From NCBI RefSeq assembly GCF_014946725.1, contig NZ_JACFXY010000018.1, forward strand, positions 1 to 54,928: a stretch of 54,928 nt of DNA. The letters are read 5' to 3'. Within the stretch, counting starts at the first letter, position 1. Each line of letters opens with the position of its first letter. This DNA is from Mixta mediterraneensis. Lineage in GTDB: Bacteria; Pseudomonadota; Gammaproteobacteria; Enterobacterales; Enterobacteriaceae. Of this stretch, positions 16,510 through 26,526 are shown in pieces. The notes below the pieces were generated by a model. The model was given only the letters and a program-made list of their open reading frames with translations, did not search any database and was not told the DNA's origin. The translations under genes and the position numbers were made by a program.

Positions 16510-16731
16510 TCAGTTATTTGAATGCCGCAAAGCGGCATAGAGGTGCCAGCCGATGCTGAATATAGTTTTACTGGTGAATGGCACCGTGACCCGGCGCAGC
16601 CGGTTACAGTTCTGATAGTTTCTGCCAATCCATCCCTTCACCCTGCCAGACATAAACCCGCTGAAAGCGATACAGAAGCTTTTGTGCGCTGTCGGTGTGG
16701 TCACGACAAGGCGTAGCCGCAGTCGGGGCAT
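16510..16731 (-). CDS. Small conserved ORF shared by both arms, function unknown
   Basis: The 73-codon frame and the ORF at 30966-31181 share TTPTAHKSFC(I/V)AF, NRLRRVTVPFT and FSIGWHL. Similar sequences are common on IncF plasmids and in enterobacterial chromosomes and may be RNA- or leader-associated rather than protein-coding. It lies about 700 bp past the replication origin. Low confidence that it is a real gene. Confidence 0.3.
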   Translation of the reverse strand: MPRLRLRLVVTTPTAHKSFCIAFSGFMSGRVKGWIGRNYQNCNRLRRVTVPFTSKTIFSIGWHLYAALRHSNN

Positions 16732-17059
16732 ATCTCCGCGTTAGCGGGCCGTGAGGGCCGCTTACGGGCGTGTTAATCCAGACCTTCCAGCGATACTTCT
16801 CAAAGCGACTTAGCTCTAGTTACAACATCCATCATTAAAAGCGATGCTGTTCCGGCCTTTGGTCGGGGCGGGGCCGCTTTTCAGTGGTGGGCGCGGTGAT
16901 GAGGTCACAGATGTGCACATTCTGGTTTTGCGGAAGCGTATCCTGAATGTTGTAACTAAATTCAGTTGCCTTACAGTGCCTGTCGCGTAGCGACGGGAGG
17001 TAACTTTGCTTTTATCGAACCGGCGCGGACGTGAGTCCGCTGCAAGGGCGGGCATTATC

Positions 17060-17420
17060 TGAGTCTGTCCACAGGGCAGGCGATGAATAGGTCGTTTTGT
17101 TTATATGTTTTTTTAAAAGATATTTAAAAGAAGTATTGAGCAGGTTTTTAAAGGGAACCACGCACTTTGAAATCAGTACGGCTGGCGCTCTGTAACCATA
17201 ACGGCTGTAACCTTATGGAAAAGTCCCTTGCAGTTATGTGTGGATAACTGAATTCATCGGGCAAAGATGGCACCGGCGACAAAATTTCAGCACGGTTTTG
17301 CAGGAAAAGAGAGGGAAGCATGGATGGCCGCCATGTCCGTTCGCTCAGATAATAAGCAACGGTGAGTAACAGACGTGCAGAACCCTCCGGGGTCAGCCGG
17401 ATTAATGAAACGGGAGGGGG
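17060..17420 (-). other. IncFII-type origin region, copy 1
   Basis: In IncFII plasmids oriR lies directly downstream of repA. Here that segment holds a perfect DnaA box (TGTGGATAA at 17239-17247), GC-rich and AT-rich blocks (17100-17140) and no ORF. The right arm has the same layout with its DnaA box at 30423. The assignment rests on position and the DnaA box. Confidence 0.7.
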
Positions 17421-18284
17421 TCAGGTGGTGGCCGTTGCCAGCCGCGTATAGTTGTTACCACGGGACATCAGCATACGCTCTTTTACACGCCTTGCCTGTT
17501 CCCGACGCACGGCGTCCAGGTTGCCGGTAAAGCGGCCCTCGGCAATTTCACGCGTCAGTTGCTGCTTCACGATAGTTTCAATATCGCGGCGGTTACGGTC
17601 AGCGTCACGGCGGGCGCGGGCGCGCTTCAGCCCGTGCGATTTGCGTTCGGACTGGTAACTCCGGAAGCGCTCACGCACGAACCGCCAGGCTTTGGCTATC
17701 AGTTCGTCCATATCCAGCCGGGGGAGACGTTGTTTTTCACGCTGCTGGTTTTCCCACTCCACGCGACTGCGCCTCGCGGCCACAACGGCCACGTCAGAAA
17801 CACCCAGCGCGGAGAACAGGGCTGGCGTGAAGGTGATATCGGTCGGGATGTTGCACCCAATCTGCGGGTCATACTCGGTCTGGTAGGTAATCAGCCCCAG
17901 CTCCGCCATAAACTTCAGCGCCCGCGTGGCGCGGGTGATGGACAGATTGCCGCTTTTCGATTCCGTGGCCAGCCCGCACTCGATGGCCAGATTGGTGATG
18001 GAGCGCTGGACGCGGTTAGCCAGCGGGTCATAGTGGAAGCACAGCCCCTGTAGCAGCGCATCGATGGCGCGGCGGCGCAACAACGGCGGCATACGGTGAC
18101 GCACACCCAGCGAACGCGCAAACGCAACGTGCATGGAGAAATCAAAACGGGACGTGAAGCCTTCCGCTTTCGCCATCAGCTTACGGCAGAACGGCAGGGT
18201 CTTTTTGCCCTCACGCGGGGTGAATTCCGGATTTGGGTTCTTGACCTGCCGATAATGAGAGAACAGGGCCTGAGCGTCAGTCAC
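17421..18284 (-). CDS. repA: IncFII-type replication initiator RepA, copy 1
   Basis: The 287-residue RepA of the IncFII/RepFIIA family: FTPREGKKTLPFCRKLMAKA, HVAFARSLGVRHRMPPLLRR, LATESKSGNLSITRATRALK, and the basic C-terminus. It starts at GTG 18284, which overlaps the stop of the tap leader peptide (TGA 18277-18279), so translation is coupled to tap. It is identical to the right-arm copy except for Thr/Ala at residue 2 and Ser/Thr at residue 9. It initiates one-way replication at the origin just downstream. Expression is set by CopA antisense RNA and CopB. Confidence 0.95.
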   Translation of the reverse strand: MTDAQALFSHYRQVKNPNPEFTPREGKKTLPFCRKLMAKAEGFTSRFDFSMHVAFARSLGVRHRMPPLLRRRAIDALLQGLCFHYDPLANRVQRSITNLAIECGLATESKSGNLSITRATRALKFMAELGLITYQTEYDPQIGCNIPTDITFTPALFSALGVSDVAVVAARRSRVEWENQQREKQRLPRLDMDELIAKAWRFVRERFRSYQSERKSHGLKRARARRDADRNRRDIETIVKQQLTREIAEGRFTGNLDAVRREQARRVKERMLMSRGNNYTRLATATT

Positions 18285-18351
18285 ACCTTCCTGCGCTTAT
18301 GTTGCACAGAAGGAGTAAAGCGCATAGAAGGTATTGCGGTTTTCTAAGCAT
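18277..18351 (-). CDS. tap: repA leader peptide Tap, copy 1
   Basis: A 24-residue leader (MLRKPQYLLC... ending CNISAGRCD) whose stop overlaps the repA start. The CNISAGRCD ending is the hallmark of IncFII tap/repA6. Ribosomes translating tap open the structure that hides the repA start; CopA pairing blocks this. The ORF is too short for usual gene calls. It differs from the right-arm tap at five residues or so. Confidence 0.9.
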   Translation of the reverse strand: MLRKPQYLLCALLLLCNISAGRCD

Positions 18352-18368
18352 GTGCATATACTCCCCGT

Positions 18369-18463
18369 ACAGAGCAGCAGTTCTGTACGGTTTTAGTTGG
18401 CCCCGATTAATCTCTCCGCTCGCCAAAGTTGAGGAGATTATCGGGGTTTTGTTTTTTGTGGTT
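18369..18463 (+). ncRNA. copA: CopA antisense RNA, copy 1
   Basis: On the plus strand a promoter with -35 TTGCGG (18334-18339) and -10 TATACT (18357-18362), spaced 17 bp, is followed by a small hairpin (CGTACAGA...TCTGTACG). A long stem-loop CCCCGATTAATCTC... / ...GAGATTATCGGGG comes next, its loop holding CTCGCCAAAGTTGA, and TTTTGTTTTTT ends it. This is the CopA layout: two stem-loops, the second being terminator and target-recognition loop. It lies antisense to the tap/repA leader. Confidence 0.88.
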
Positions 18464-18579
18464 CCGGAGCATTCATATCCGAACCATTCCCTGCCACCTT
18501 ATGGCGTGGCCCACCAAAAATTCTTTACTCGCACAGCAATCTAGCACTCACAGAATAAAGGATCAAGAAAGTAAGCCCA

Positions 18580-18831
18580 TCAGATTATGTTTCTGGCCTG
18601 AGCTTCACGCTCAATTAAACGGGCCAAAATTTCAGCCTGGGTTAAACCGTCTTCCTGGCACATAGTCATTAGCAATTCTTTAAGCTGGGGTTCCAGAAAA
18701 ACTTTAACTTCTTTGTGAGTAGCTCTCTTTCTCGCCACCGAAGCACGCTGTTTATCAGCATCACTAAGTGGATTCCCCTTTCTGTAAGGGCGTTTCGATG
18801 AGGAAGTTGCTGCATTTGCTACTTGCGACAT
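18580..18831 (-). CDS. copB: CopB/RepA2 transcriptional repressor, copy 1
   Basis: An 83-residue repressor of the repA promoter of IncFII plasmids. It has a basic start (MSQVANAATSSSKRPYRKGN), then a predicted ribbon-helix-helix-like helical part (THKEVKVFLEPQLKELLMTM, DGLTQAEILARLIEREAQ). The N-terminal 24 residues resemble the right-arm CopB, but the rest differs at about half of positions, so each repressor may act only on its own promoter. Confidence 0.88.
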   Translation of the reverse strand: MSQVANAATSSSKRPYRKGNPLSDADKQRASVARKRATHKEVKVFLEPQLKELLMTMCQEDGLTQAEILARLIEREAQARNII

Positions 18832-18977
18832 ATCTGCCTCCTCAAGGATCTAAAAAGGATCATCTCGCAGAGAATACTACAGAAGCGGTAAATCAGCGAC
18901 TTAACTTTTATCGAAAAGGTGATCTGCGTTGGCGCACGGATCACCCCTGTCAGTGAGAGGCTACTTGTACGCCGTTA

Positions 18978-19541
18978 TCAGTAGGTCGATTGCCAGTCTG
19001 TCCCCATTTCCCAGCGGGACTGCCAGTGAGACAGATACTGGCTGGCGATGGCGGGCATAAAGCGCATCACCACCACGTTCTCCGAATTTTTACTCGCTCC
19101 CGCTCTGCTGAAGTTATAGCTTCCCGACTCAACTGTATGATTATCAACAATTAAAATCTTATCATGCTGGATAGGGAAACGGTCGTTTGTCCTCAGCGGA
19201 ATACCGGCATTCACAATCAGATTCATTGCCGCCATGCTGGCCCTGTTGCGGTTGCCTTTCTCGTCGATAACGATTTTTATATCCACGCCCCGCTGATGCG
19301 CGGCAATAAGCGCTTTCATCACGTCCGGATCGGTGAAGGAATAGGCCATCATCCGGATACTCTGCTGTGCGGAACCGATGGTGTTCAGCACCAGAAGGCG
19401 ACCAGTTCCTTCAGGAGAAAAACCCACCTGAATATCCGGAGCCGTCGATATCTCCGCGTCGGCGGGGAAAGACAGAGAAGAGAGCAGGGGAAGACAAAGA
19501 AAGCTGGCCCTGACCAGTTTTCCGTAAGAAAATAACATCAT
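18978..19541 (-). CDS. nuc: PLD-family endonuclease (Nuc-like), exported, copy 1
   Basis: A 187-aa phospholipase-D-superfamily nuclease like Nuc of IncN/IncF plasmids. It has a signal peptide (residues 1 to about 28, hydrophobic with FPADA cleavage region) and a single HKD motif IQHDKILIVDNHTVESGSYN (His, Lys, Asp, then Asn/Ser); such proteins dimerise to build the active site. It would degrade DNA in the periplasm, and its biological role on plasmids is unsettled. It sits between copB and the traI-side ORF, the normal nuc position in the IncFII leading region. A near-identical copy lies at 28118-28684. Confidence 0.9.
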   Translation of the reverse strand: MMLFSYGKLVRASFLCLPLLSSLSFPADAEISTAPDIQVGFSPEGTGRLLVLNTIGSAQQSIRMMAYSFTDPDVMKALIAAHQRGVDIKIVIDEKGNRNRASMAAMNLIVNAGIPLRTNDRFPIQHDKILIVDNHTVESGSYNFSRAGASKNSENVVVMRFMPAIASQYLSHWQSRWEMGTDWQSTY

Positions 19542-19654
19542 CTTGATTCCTTTGGATTTTTAACAGGAACCTCGAAAACGGGTAAAACTTGCTTTTACCC
19601 GTTTCCGGGGTTGACCAACGGAGCGTAGCGAAGGCGGTAGCCCTGCTCCCTGAT

Positions 19655-19665
19655 GGGGGGGGGGG
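19655..19665 (+). repeat. Eleven-guanine homopolymer before an ORF start
   Basis: Eleven consecutive G lie 4 nt upstream of the ATG at 19670, in the ribosome-binding position. The right-arm copy has only GGGG at the matching place (GGGGATGCAAT before ATG). The tract could change length by slippage or be an assembly/sequencing weakness. Confidence 0.8.
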
Positions 19666-19669
19666 CAAT

Positions 19670-20317
19670 ATGCTATTCTTCCGCGCGACGAAAAAAATGG
19701 AGTGGTACTGGTTGACTGTCTTTTATCAGAAACGCCCGACCGAAGAACTGGCGCATCTGGCATGGTGCCTGCTGGTTGCAGTAAAGCTGTCGCAGAAGCA
19801 GGGCAAAATTCGCACAGATTTGCAGATACACATGCTCATCATGCAGTGGCTGACAACAGCCCAGAAACGCAAGCTGTTCCCCCGCTCGGTCGCACAGGAC
19901 ATTCTCTGGCTTCTTGACCAGGGGAAACGCTACGGTTCTGGTGCCAGGCTGCACCGCAAGGTGGAGTACATCTGGCGTTCCAGCACGGGCGAACTGGCGA
20001 AACAAAGCATGTTATTCCGCTTCACGTATTTTATTGAAACGCTGAAAACAATGGGCTGGCTGGACTTTCTGCTGTCACAGCAGGAATGGCGTAATTATCA
20101 CAGGGAATCAGCAACGGCCAGCGCGGTGTATACCCCGAAAGCAGAACTCCATCCTGCATTCAGTGATAGTGGCGAACTGATTAAACCACTGGAGATCCGC
20201 TTCACCGGTGATATTTCAGGCGTATTTCCGTTACTTGAGCAATGCCATTTAAAAAGCGAACAGCGGCCTGATGAGGAAGACTTTTCCGTTATCCGGCTGC
20301 TGCCGGAAAAGGCATAG
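19670..20317 (+). CDS. Conserved plasmid protein of unknown function, copy 1
   Basis: A 215-residue soluble protein, not recognised. It is rich in Trp, Leu and Lys (MEWYWLTVFYQKRP, LHRKVEYIWRSSTGELAKQS), has no signal or membrane segment, and ends in a charged tail. It converges on the end of traI, 9 bp away, and is repeated with about 95 percent identity at 27349-27996, so it belongs to this plasmid's backbone. The place is where traX/finO are found in F-like plasmids, but it resembles neither. Both copies are intact, suggesting selection. Confidence 0.75.
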   Translation: MLFFRATKKMEWYWLTVFYQKRPTEELAHLAWCLLVAVKLSQKQGKIRTDLQIHMLIMQWLTTAQKRKLFPRSVAQDILWLLDQGKRYGSGARLHRKVEYIWRSSTGELAKQSMLFRFTYFIETLKTMGWLDFLLSQQEWRNYHRESATASAVYTPKAELHPAFSDSGELIKPLEIRFTGDISGVFPLLEQCHLKSEQRPDEEDFSVIRLLPEKA

Positions 20318-20326
20318 CAACAGGCG

Positions 20327-23300
20327 TCAGTCCTCGAAAGATTTTTCTTTCACGATGTCCCGCTCGATCTGCTTCAGATGAAGCGACTGATCGGGCTGAC
20401 TCTCTGCTTCCGGCGCTTTCTCCGGCGATTTCTCGCCCAGCGCCGCCGCAATATCCCGCCCGGTAAGCGGATATTCCTCCTCTTTCAGCTTACCGGCCAG
20501 CAGCCCGGTATGGATATCATCCTCCGGCTCGCTGATGGCGGCGAGTACATCTTCCGGACGAATATCCTTCTCACCTTTACCCTGTTTTTCCAGGGCTTCA
20601 CGGGCAAGTCGTTCCGCCTCCTGTTCAGCGTTCTCCTTCGGCTCAGGAATGAAGGGAAGGGGGTCTTCCGTTTTCCCGGCCACGTTGCGGGCCAGTTGCG
20701 CGGTCAGGCTGTCATCGACTACCTGATCAGCGCCGGTGATACGGCTGATATTGAGCGGTAAACCCTCGCCCTCCATCCTGACGATCACGCCGCTGTCGGG
20801 ATACTGTTGCGCAAGCTGCAACCCTTCAGGCAGGCTCTCCGCGATGCGGTTTTCCCCGTTCCGGCTCTGCTGTATCCCCGCAAACCTTGCATCATTGCTG
20901 CCAATGACCCGAAAATCACCGGGTAAGGACACGCCGTTACGCTCATCGGCATTTATCGTCAGAATCACCACGCCTGAGCGGTTGCCGTTACTGTCCCACA
21001 GCGCGAACGCCAGCCCCGGCTCCGGATGCCGCCTGACGCCCGGCACAAACAGGCCCTGTGATTCGCCTTCAGCCAGCCCGTAGGTTTTCAGCAACGCCCG
21101 GCCAGCGGCAACATCGGCAAGAGGGGAGGCCCAGGACAGAATCCCCTCTGCCGTCCTGCCCGCCCGATCCTCACCCGCCATCAGATAATCATGGGCGGTA
21201 CGATCACCCTTGTTTTTACTGAGTTCAGCCAGCCATCCGGCTCTGTCATCGGTGTAAACCTGCACATGCTCTTTTGTTCGGGACAACGTAACGTAACCAC
21301 TTTCCTTTGTTGCCATTCGCTTTCGCCCTCCTTCAGTCCCTTCAAGCGTAATGACAAACCGGGAACTGGCCCCCTGAGCACCGTATGCCGTGACGGCATA
21401 CCCCAGGTCGGTATGCCTGTCTGCCGGGTCATTCAGGTCAAGACGACGGGTAAGCTGACCATCCTGGCTGCGAAGGGTCATGCTTTGTCCGTCGATCTGT
21501 TCCACGTTCCAGAAGCTGTTTCCGGTATAACCGCGCTCGGCATCAGAACGGGTAAAACGCATTCTGTCGCCCTCACTGACGCTGATAATCCTCGGCTGAT
21601 AAATCTGTGCATCCTCGGTGCTGTTCTCGAACGGTGACAGGATTTTTTCCCGTCCGTCATGGCTGATAAGCGTCACCAGCCCGCTCTGCCGGTCAGTGCT
21701 GCCGACCGTCCAGTATTCCCGGTTAATCAGGGCAACTTTTCCCGTCAGAGCGGCCCATCCCGTCAGGCTCCGAAGCTCATTGTGCCGGACGCGAACCGGG
21801 TCAAGGACGGTTATCTCCTGTTCGTTTATCGTAATGCCAGCCCTGTACAGATTGTCATGTATCAGGCGGTTTATTTCCTGCCTGTCCGTATTGAGATGCG
21901 CCACCGTCAGTGTATTGTCGCGGGCTTCGGCTGTTCGTCCCGCAAAGTCAGCCGCTATTGCCTCCGTCACGCTGGCGGGCGCTCCTGCATCACGTAACGC
22001 CTGGATCTGTTCTTTATCCGGACTGACCTGCTCAACGGATGATGCAGGAACGAATGCACCGGCTTCCCGCGGCACCACATCCGGTGTGACATTTTCGGCC
22101 TTTTCCAGCGCAAGCGCATGTTGCCCTTCAATCATGGCATACACCACTTCCCGAAGTTCCGGCGTCTGGCGCACAATCTCCTTCATAATGGCGGTATCAA
22201 CGGCGCTGCGCTGCTGCATCAGCCGGAACGGCTGTCCCGGCTCGATGGCCCGCAACTGAGCATCATCCCCGCTGGTAATGGCCCGACCGCTGCCGGTGGC
22301 GATGGCCTGATAAGCCTCACTCATCGCCCGGTTGCCAATCATTGACGCCTCATCAATCAGGAACAGGGTATTGCTGTAATCCGGTTTCTCACCGTTCATC
22401 CGGGCCTGTCCGTCTTCCCAGATAAAGGATTCCAGCGTCTGCGCCCGGACGCCCACGCTTTTCATTTCCTCAACGGCCCGGTGAGTCGGAGCCAGCCCCA
22501 CCACCTCCGGTCGCTGGTCGTCCGGCAACGTCGCCATTGCCGCCAGCATGGCTTTAAACTGCGTGGTTTTACCCACACCGGCGTAGCCCTGCACCGCCGT
22601 AAAGCGGTCAGCGCTTTCCAGCACCATGCGCGTGGCGGCCTGCTGCCCTGCCGTCAGCCCCGTAAGATACTGTTCAGGCACCGACGCCATCAGCGGCGTG
22701 ACGCTGCCTTTCCCTTCCGCGATATGGCGCAGAATGGCCTTTTCCGTTTCAAAGGTGGACTTTGGCAGCATCAGCCCGGCTTCCAGCCGGATAAGCTCAC
22801 CGTCCTTTACCTGCCGGTTAATCTCAGACTGGATAGCCGGAATGCTGACCGCTGAATTAATACTGAGCGCGGCACTGAGCAGTTCCGGGGCCAGGAACGC
22901 TGTTTTCTCATGCTGCACCTGACTGAGGGCCAGATACACGGCCTGAGCCGCCGGGGTTCGTGGCAGTTCTCTTGCGGCATCGAGGGCGGTATCAACCCCT
23001 TTTGCGCCGGTGGCCGCTTCCACCTGGGCGCTTATCACCCGCACAGCAGGGCTGCGGGCAAGTTTTGCCTCGCCCCGTTCAACATCCATTGCGGTAAATA
23101 TCCGGATATCACTGCCGCTGCGGGTCAGGGTATTAAGCACATCATCGCGCATCTCACGCCCGCTGAGCGCGGCCAGCACTTTTCCTTCAGGCGCTATCGA
23201 TTTACCCAGGGATTCAACATAGTTATGTTCAACCTTCAGGGGCCGGGAGATATCTGCCCGGATAATCTTTCCGTTTTTCTCCAGCGCAACAACGCCACCA

Positions 23301-24557
23301 CCGGCGCTGACAACGCTGACCACATCCTGCGCCTTCAGCCTGCCTTTCGCTTCCCGTCCCGTAACCCGCAGCCGATCGCCGGGGGCCACCTCCAGCGTCC
23401 GGGGTTTGAAAAGGCTCCAGGAGGCGTCAATCTGGCTGATTTTTTGGTGCTGCTGCTCCCCGGCCTCATTCACAAGACGAAGAACACTGGTTTCAGCGCC
23501 AACACGATCAATACGCCAGCGCTCCATGTTCTTTTCATCGGCATTCCAGCGCTCCATTACCATGCCTTCGCGGTAGGTATCACGGCTTTTGCGGTTCTTA
23601 CTGTCGAGCCAGACCGGAGACAATGTTTCAATCCGGATATCATCGCCGGTGATACGCCCCTGCTCACGTAGTGCATCACGAATGTACCCCGTCAGTACCT
23701 GTTGCTCACGCTCACCGGCAACCTGCGCAACGACGCTATGCCCGGCTGTAATATCGCGGGCATACTCTGCGGCAAGATGGCTGTAGCGGACTTTTTTATC
23801 CGCTTCAGACGTAAGCTGTGCCACAGGCACCGGCGCGTCATTGAAACGATAGTGGGCGGCACCTTCCTCCTGAAGAACCGAAAGGACGCTGCCTGTCCCC
23901 TGCCGTTTACCGCTGTCCATCAGCAGGATCTGCGCACCGCTTTCCCGCGCTTTTTCCATCAGGAATACGCTGTCCTTCAGCCCCAGCGTTTCGGCCTCTG
24001 CAACAATGATGGTGGTATGGGCGGTCAGCGGCAGGTCTGCTTTCAGTGCGCCACGCCCGGCAATCAGCCCGGACAGGGTTTCACTCTCTCCCAGAAAGGC
24101 TTCACTTTTCCGGTCGGCGGCCAGCACCATAACCTGTCGTCCCTGTGATACCGCCAGTCCGGCAAGCCGTTCTGTTCGTTCGCGCTGTACCGCTGCGCCC
24201 CCACGGCCATAGACAATCGCAAGTGGATCGCGGGTTTCAGCCAGTTCAGCATACACCCCGGCAGCGGCGGCAAGCGTCCCGTTCAGCAGGGCATCACCGG
24301 AGACAATCGCGCGACCGGAATCCATATGCTCCCGCGCAAACTGGCGAACCGTCAGTTCATCAAGCACATGGATATCAGACGTGAAAATACCCTTATCCTT
24401 ATCGAGGGCAATAAGACGGCCCTGTTCAATGGCGGTATCGATACCCGTTCTGGCCCGCTGCACCATATCCTTTTCCGCTGGCAGAAGTGACACAACGGCG
24501 GTCAGCACTTCGCTGTAGGCAAACTGCGCTTTTTTATCACTGAGAGACGACAACGCC
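20327..24557 (-). pseudogene. traI: TraI, relaxase domain removed by IS66
   Basis: About 1,410 codons of a TraI-like conjugative relaxase-helicase, colinear with F TraI from about residue 315 to the end. The vestigial helicase part, the active helicase with Walker A VVQGYAGVGKTTQFK and Walker B LFLIDEASM, SF1 motifs (TSGDDAQL, GYAVTAYGAQGASS) and the C-terminal TraM-interaction region are present. The N-terminal Tyr-relaxase/trans-esterase domain is missing: the frame runs straight into IS66 at 24558. A fused ORF could still be translated from IS66 sequence, but it cannot nick oriT. Conjugation by this TraI is therefore lost. Confidence 0.9.
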
Positions 24558-24587
24558 GTAAGCGTCTCATCCAGACCGTATTGACGC

Positions 24588-26159
24588 TCAGACAAAAGTG
24601 AGATCGACCTTCCAGGGCAGCAGATCACGGACCCGGTTCACCGGCCAGTCCTGGATATGACCGATGACGTAACGCAGCCACGCCTCCGGTTCCACGCCGT
24701 TAAGCCGGCAGGTGCCGATCAGCGAGTACAGTACCGCAGCACGTTCCCCGCCCGCGTCTGAACCCGCGAACAGCCAGTTTTTCCGCCCCAGGGCAACGCC
24801 ACGCAGCGCGTTCTCTGCGATGTTATTGTCTATCTCGGCCCAGCCGTTGCTGCAGTACAGGTTCAGCGCATCCCACTGCTTCAGCAGGTACGAGAACGCC
24901 TTCGCCGTATCCGAGTGGCGCGACAGCACCTTCATCTGTGCCTGTACCCAGTCGTACAGCGACTGCATCAGCGGGACCGTCTGCTCTTTCCGGACCGCCA
25001 GCCGCTCCTCTGCCGGGCTGCCGCGTATCTCCGCCTCGATGGCATACAGTTTACCGATGCGCTTCAGCGCTTCGGTTGTGACGTCGGTCGGTGTGCGGAC
25101 GTGAACGTCATGGATTTTTCGCCGGGCGTGCGCCATGCAGGCCGCTTGGGCGATACGGCCGTCTTCGTACAGTGCGTTGTAGCCGCCGTAAGCATCGGCC
25201 TGCAGGATACCGCTGTATCCGGCAAGGTGTTGCTGCGGATGTATCCCCTTACGGTCCGGCGAGTACGCGAACCACACCGCCGGGGGAAGCGGTGAGCCCG
25301 CGTTACGGTCGTCCCGCACGTAGACCCACAGCCGGGCCGTGCGGGTTTTACCGCTGCCCGGCTCCTGAACCGGCACAGGGATATCGTCGGTATGCACCTT
25401 GCCCGGAATCAGCACGTACTGGCGCAGCAGGTCATACAGCGGCTCCAGCAGTTCGCTGACCGCACCGGACCAGCGCCCCAGTGTGGCACGACTCAGCTCC
25501 ACGCACTGACGCCGGTATATCTCTGACTGACGATAGTGAGGCGTGTGCTCTGCGAACTTTGCCGTGACGATGCGCGCCAGCAGCCCGGGACCCGCGTAGC
25601 TGCGCTCTATGGGTTTTGCCGGCATGGTCGCCTGAACGATGTGGTCACATCCACAGCAGGCCAGTTTTGGCCGCTGCGTTTCGATAACCTTAAAGGCGCT
25701 GCTGATGAGCTCCAGCTGCTCCGATACGTCGCAGCCCAGCGCGCTGAGCTCTCCGCCGCACGACGGGCAGGCGGTTTCTGCCGGCGACAGCGTGCGGGTT
25801 TCGCGGGGGAGTGTGGCCGGTAATGGTTTACGGGCAGAAGACTGGCGCAGCGGTTGCGGAACCACCGGGTCATGCTGCTCACCCAGCGCCTCAGCCATCT
25901 CCTCCTGCAGGGCGCCGATGCGCTCTTCAGCCTCGCGCACCTGGCGCTGCGTTTTCTCACGCAGCTTTTCGGAGCTTTTGCCGAACTGCATGCGCTGAAG
26001 CTTAGTGATCAGCGCCTTCAGCCGGTTGATTTCGCTGGCGTACGCCGCCACCCGCTGTGAGAGCAGGCGGTTATACTCCGCCATTTTGCGGATGGTGGTC
26101 TGCTGCTCCAGCAGCAGCGCCCTGAGCCGGGCGTTTTCATCGGGAAGGGATGCGTCCAT
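24588..26159 (-). CDS. tnpC: IS66-family transposase TnpC
   Basis: The 523-residue IS66 DDE transposase: N-terminal leucine-rich coiled coil (RLLSQRVAAYASEINRLKAL), zinc-binding ACPSCGGELSALG, DDE core with VHTDDIPVPV, DAYGGYNALYE and the C-terminal WAEIDNNIAENALRGVALGR (Glu). It is complete, with the typical ending WKVDLTFV. tnpB ends 19 bp upstream of its start. Confidence 0.94.
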   Translation of the reverse strand: MDASLPDENARLRALLLEQQTTIRKMAEYNRLLSQRVAAYASEINRLKALITKLQRMQFGKSSEKLREKTQRQVREAEERIGALQEEMAEALGEQHDPVVPQPLRQSSARKPLPATLPRETRTLSPAETACPSCGGELSALGCDVSEQLELISSAFKVIETQRPKLACCGCDHIVQATMPAKPIERSYAGPGLLARIVTAKFAEHTPHYRQSEIYRRQCVELSRATLGRWSGAVSELLEPLYDLLRQYVLIPGKVHTDDIPVPVQEPGSGKTRTARLWVYVRDDRNAGSPLPPAVWFAYSPDRKGIHPQQHLAGYSGILQADAYGGYNALYEDGRIAQAACMAHARRKIHDVHVRTPTDVTTEALKRIGKLYAIEAEIRGSPAEERLAVRKEQTVPLMQSLYDWVQAQMKVLSRHSDTAKAFSYLLKQWDALNLYCSNGWAEIDNNIAENALRGVALGRKNWLFAGSDAGGERAAVLYSLIGTCRLNGVEPEAWLRYVIGHIQDWPVNRVRDLLPWKVDLTFV

Positions 26160-26178
26160 AACCCCATTTTACAGCAGG

Positions 26179-26526
26179 TTATATCCGCAGGCCAGGCCGT
26201 TCAGTCCGCTGTGGGTGCTTCCAGTTAATGCCTTCCAGCAGCATGGAGAGCTGCGCAGGCGTCAGATGCACTTTTCCGTCACGGGTCACCGGCCAGACGA
26301 AGCGCCCCCGCTCCAGTCGTTTGGTGAACAGGCACAGGCCGTCCCGGTCGGCCCACAGCACCTTTATCATGTCGCCGCGACGACCGCGAAAGATAAACAG
26401 ATGACCGCTGAACGGATCGGTGCGAAGCGTGTTCTGCACTTTCGCTGCCAGCCCGTTGAAGCTACAGCGCATATCTGTCACGCCAGCAACCAGCCAGATC
26501 CGCGAACCTGCCGGAAAGCTAATCAT
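26179..26526 (-). CDS. tnpB: IS66 accessory protein TnpB (Orf2)
   Basis: The 115-residue IS66 Orf2: IWLVAGVTDMRCSFNGLAAK, FRGRRGDMIKVLWADRDGLC, LTPAQLSMLLEGINWK. It is required for transposition of IS66 elements, with an unknown role. Its start overlaps the tnpA stop (26523-26526), giving coupled translation. Confidence 0.93.
   Translation of the reverse strand: MISFPAGSRIWLVAGVTDMRCSFNGLAAKVQNTLRTDPFSGHLFIFRGRRGDMIKVLWADRDGLCLFTKRLERGRFVWPVTRDGKVHLTPAQLSMLLEGINWKHPQRTERPGLRI

Larger units (their letters stand above)
16491..20476 (-). repeat. Left arm of the large inverted repeat (IncFII replicon copy 1)
   Basis: This segment is repeated in inverted orientation at 27190-31179. The outer match starts at actggcgagcag (16491) and the inner match ends at ggatattc (20476), where the right arm meets IS66. 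RepA is identical apart from two residues near the start, while copB and the sequences around copA have diverged. Identity is uneven, which argues against a very recent whole-arm duplication. Confidence 0.85.

Noticed and set aside
22910..23671. A 253-codon ORF opposite traI.
   Set aside because: Antisense shadow of traI in GC-rich DNA.
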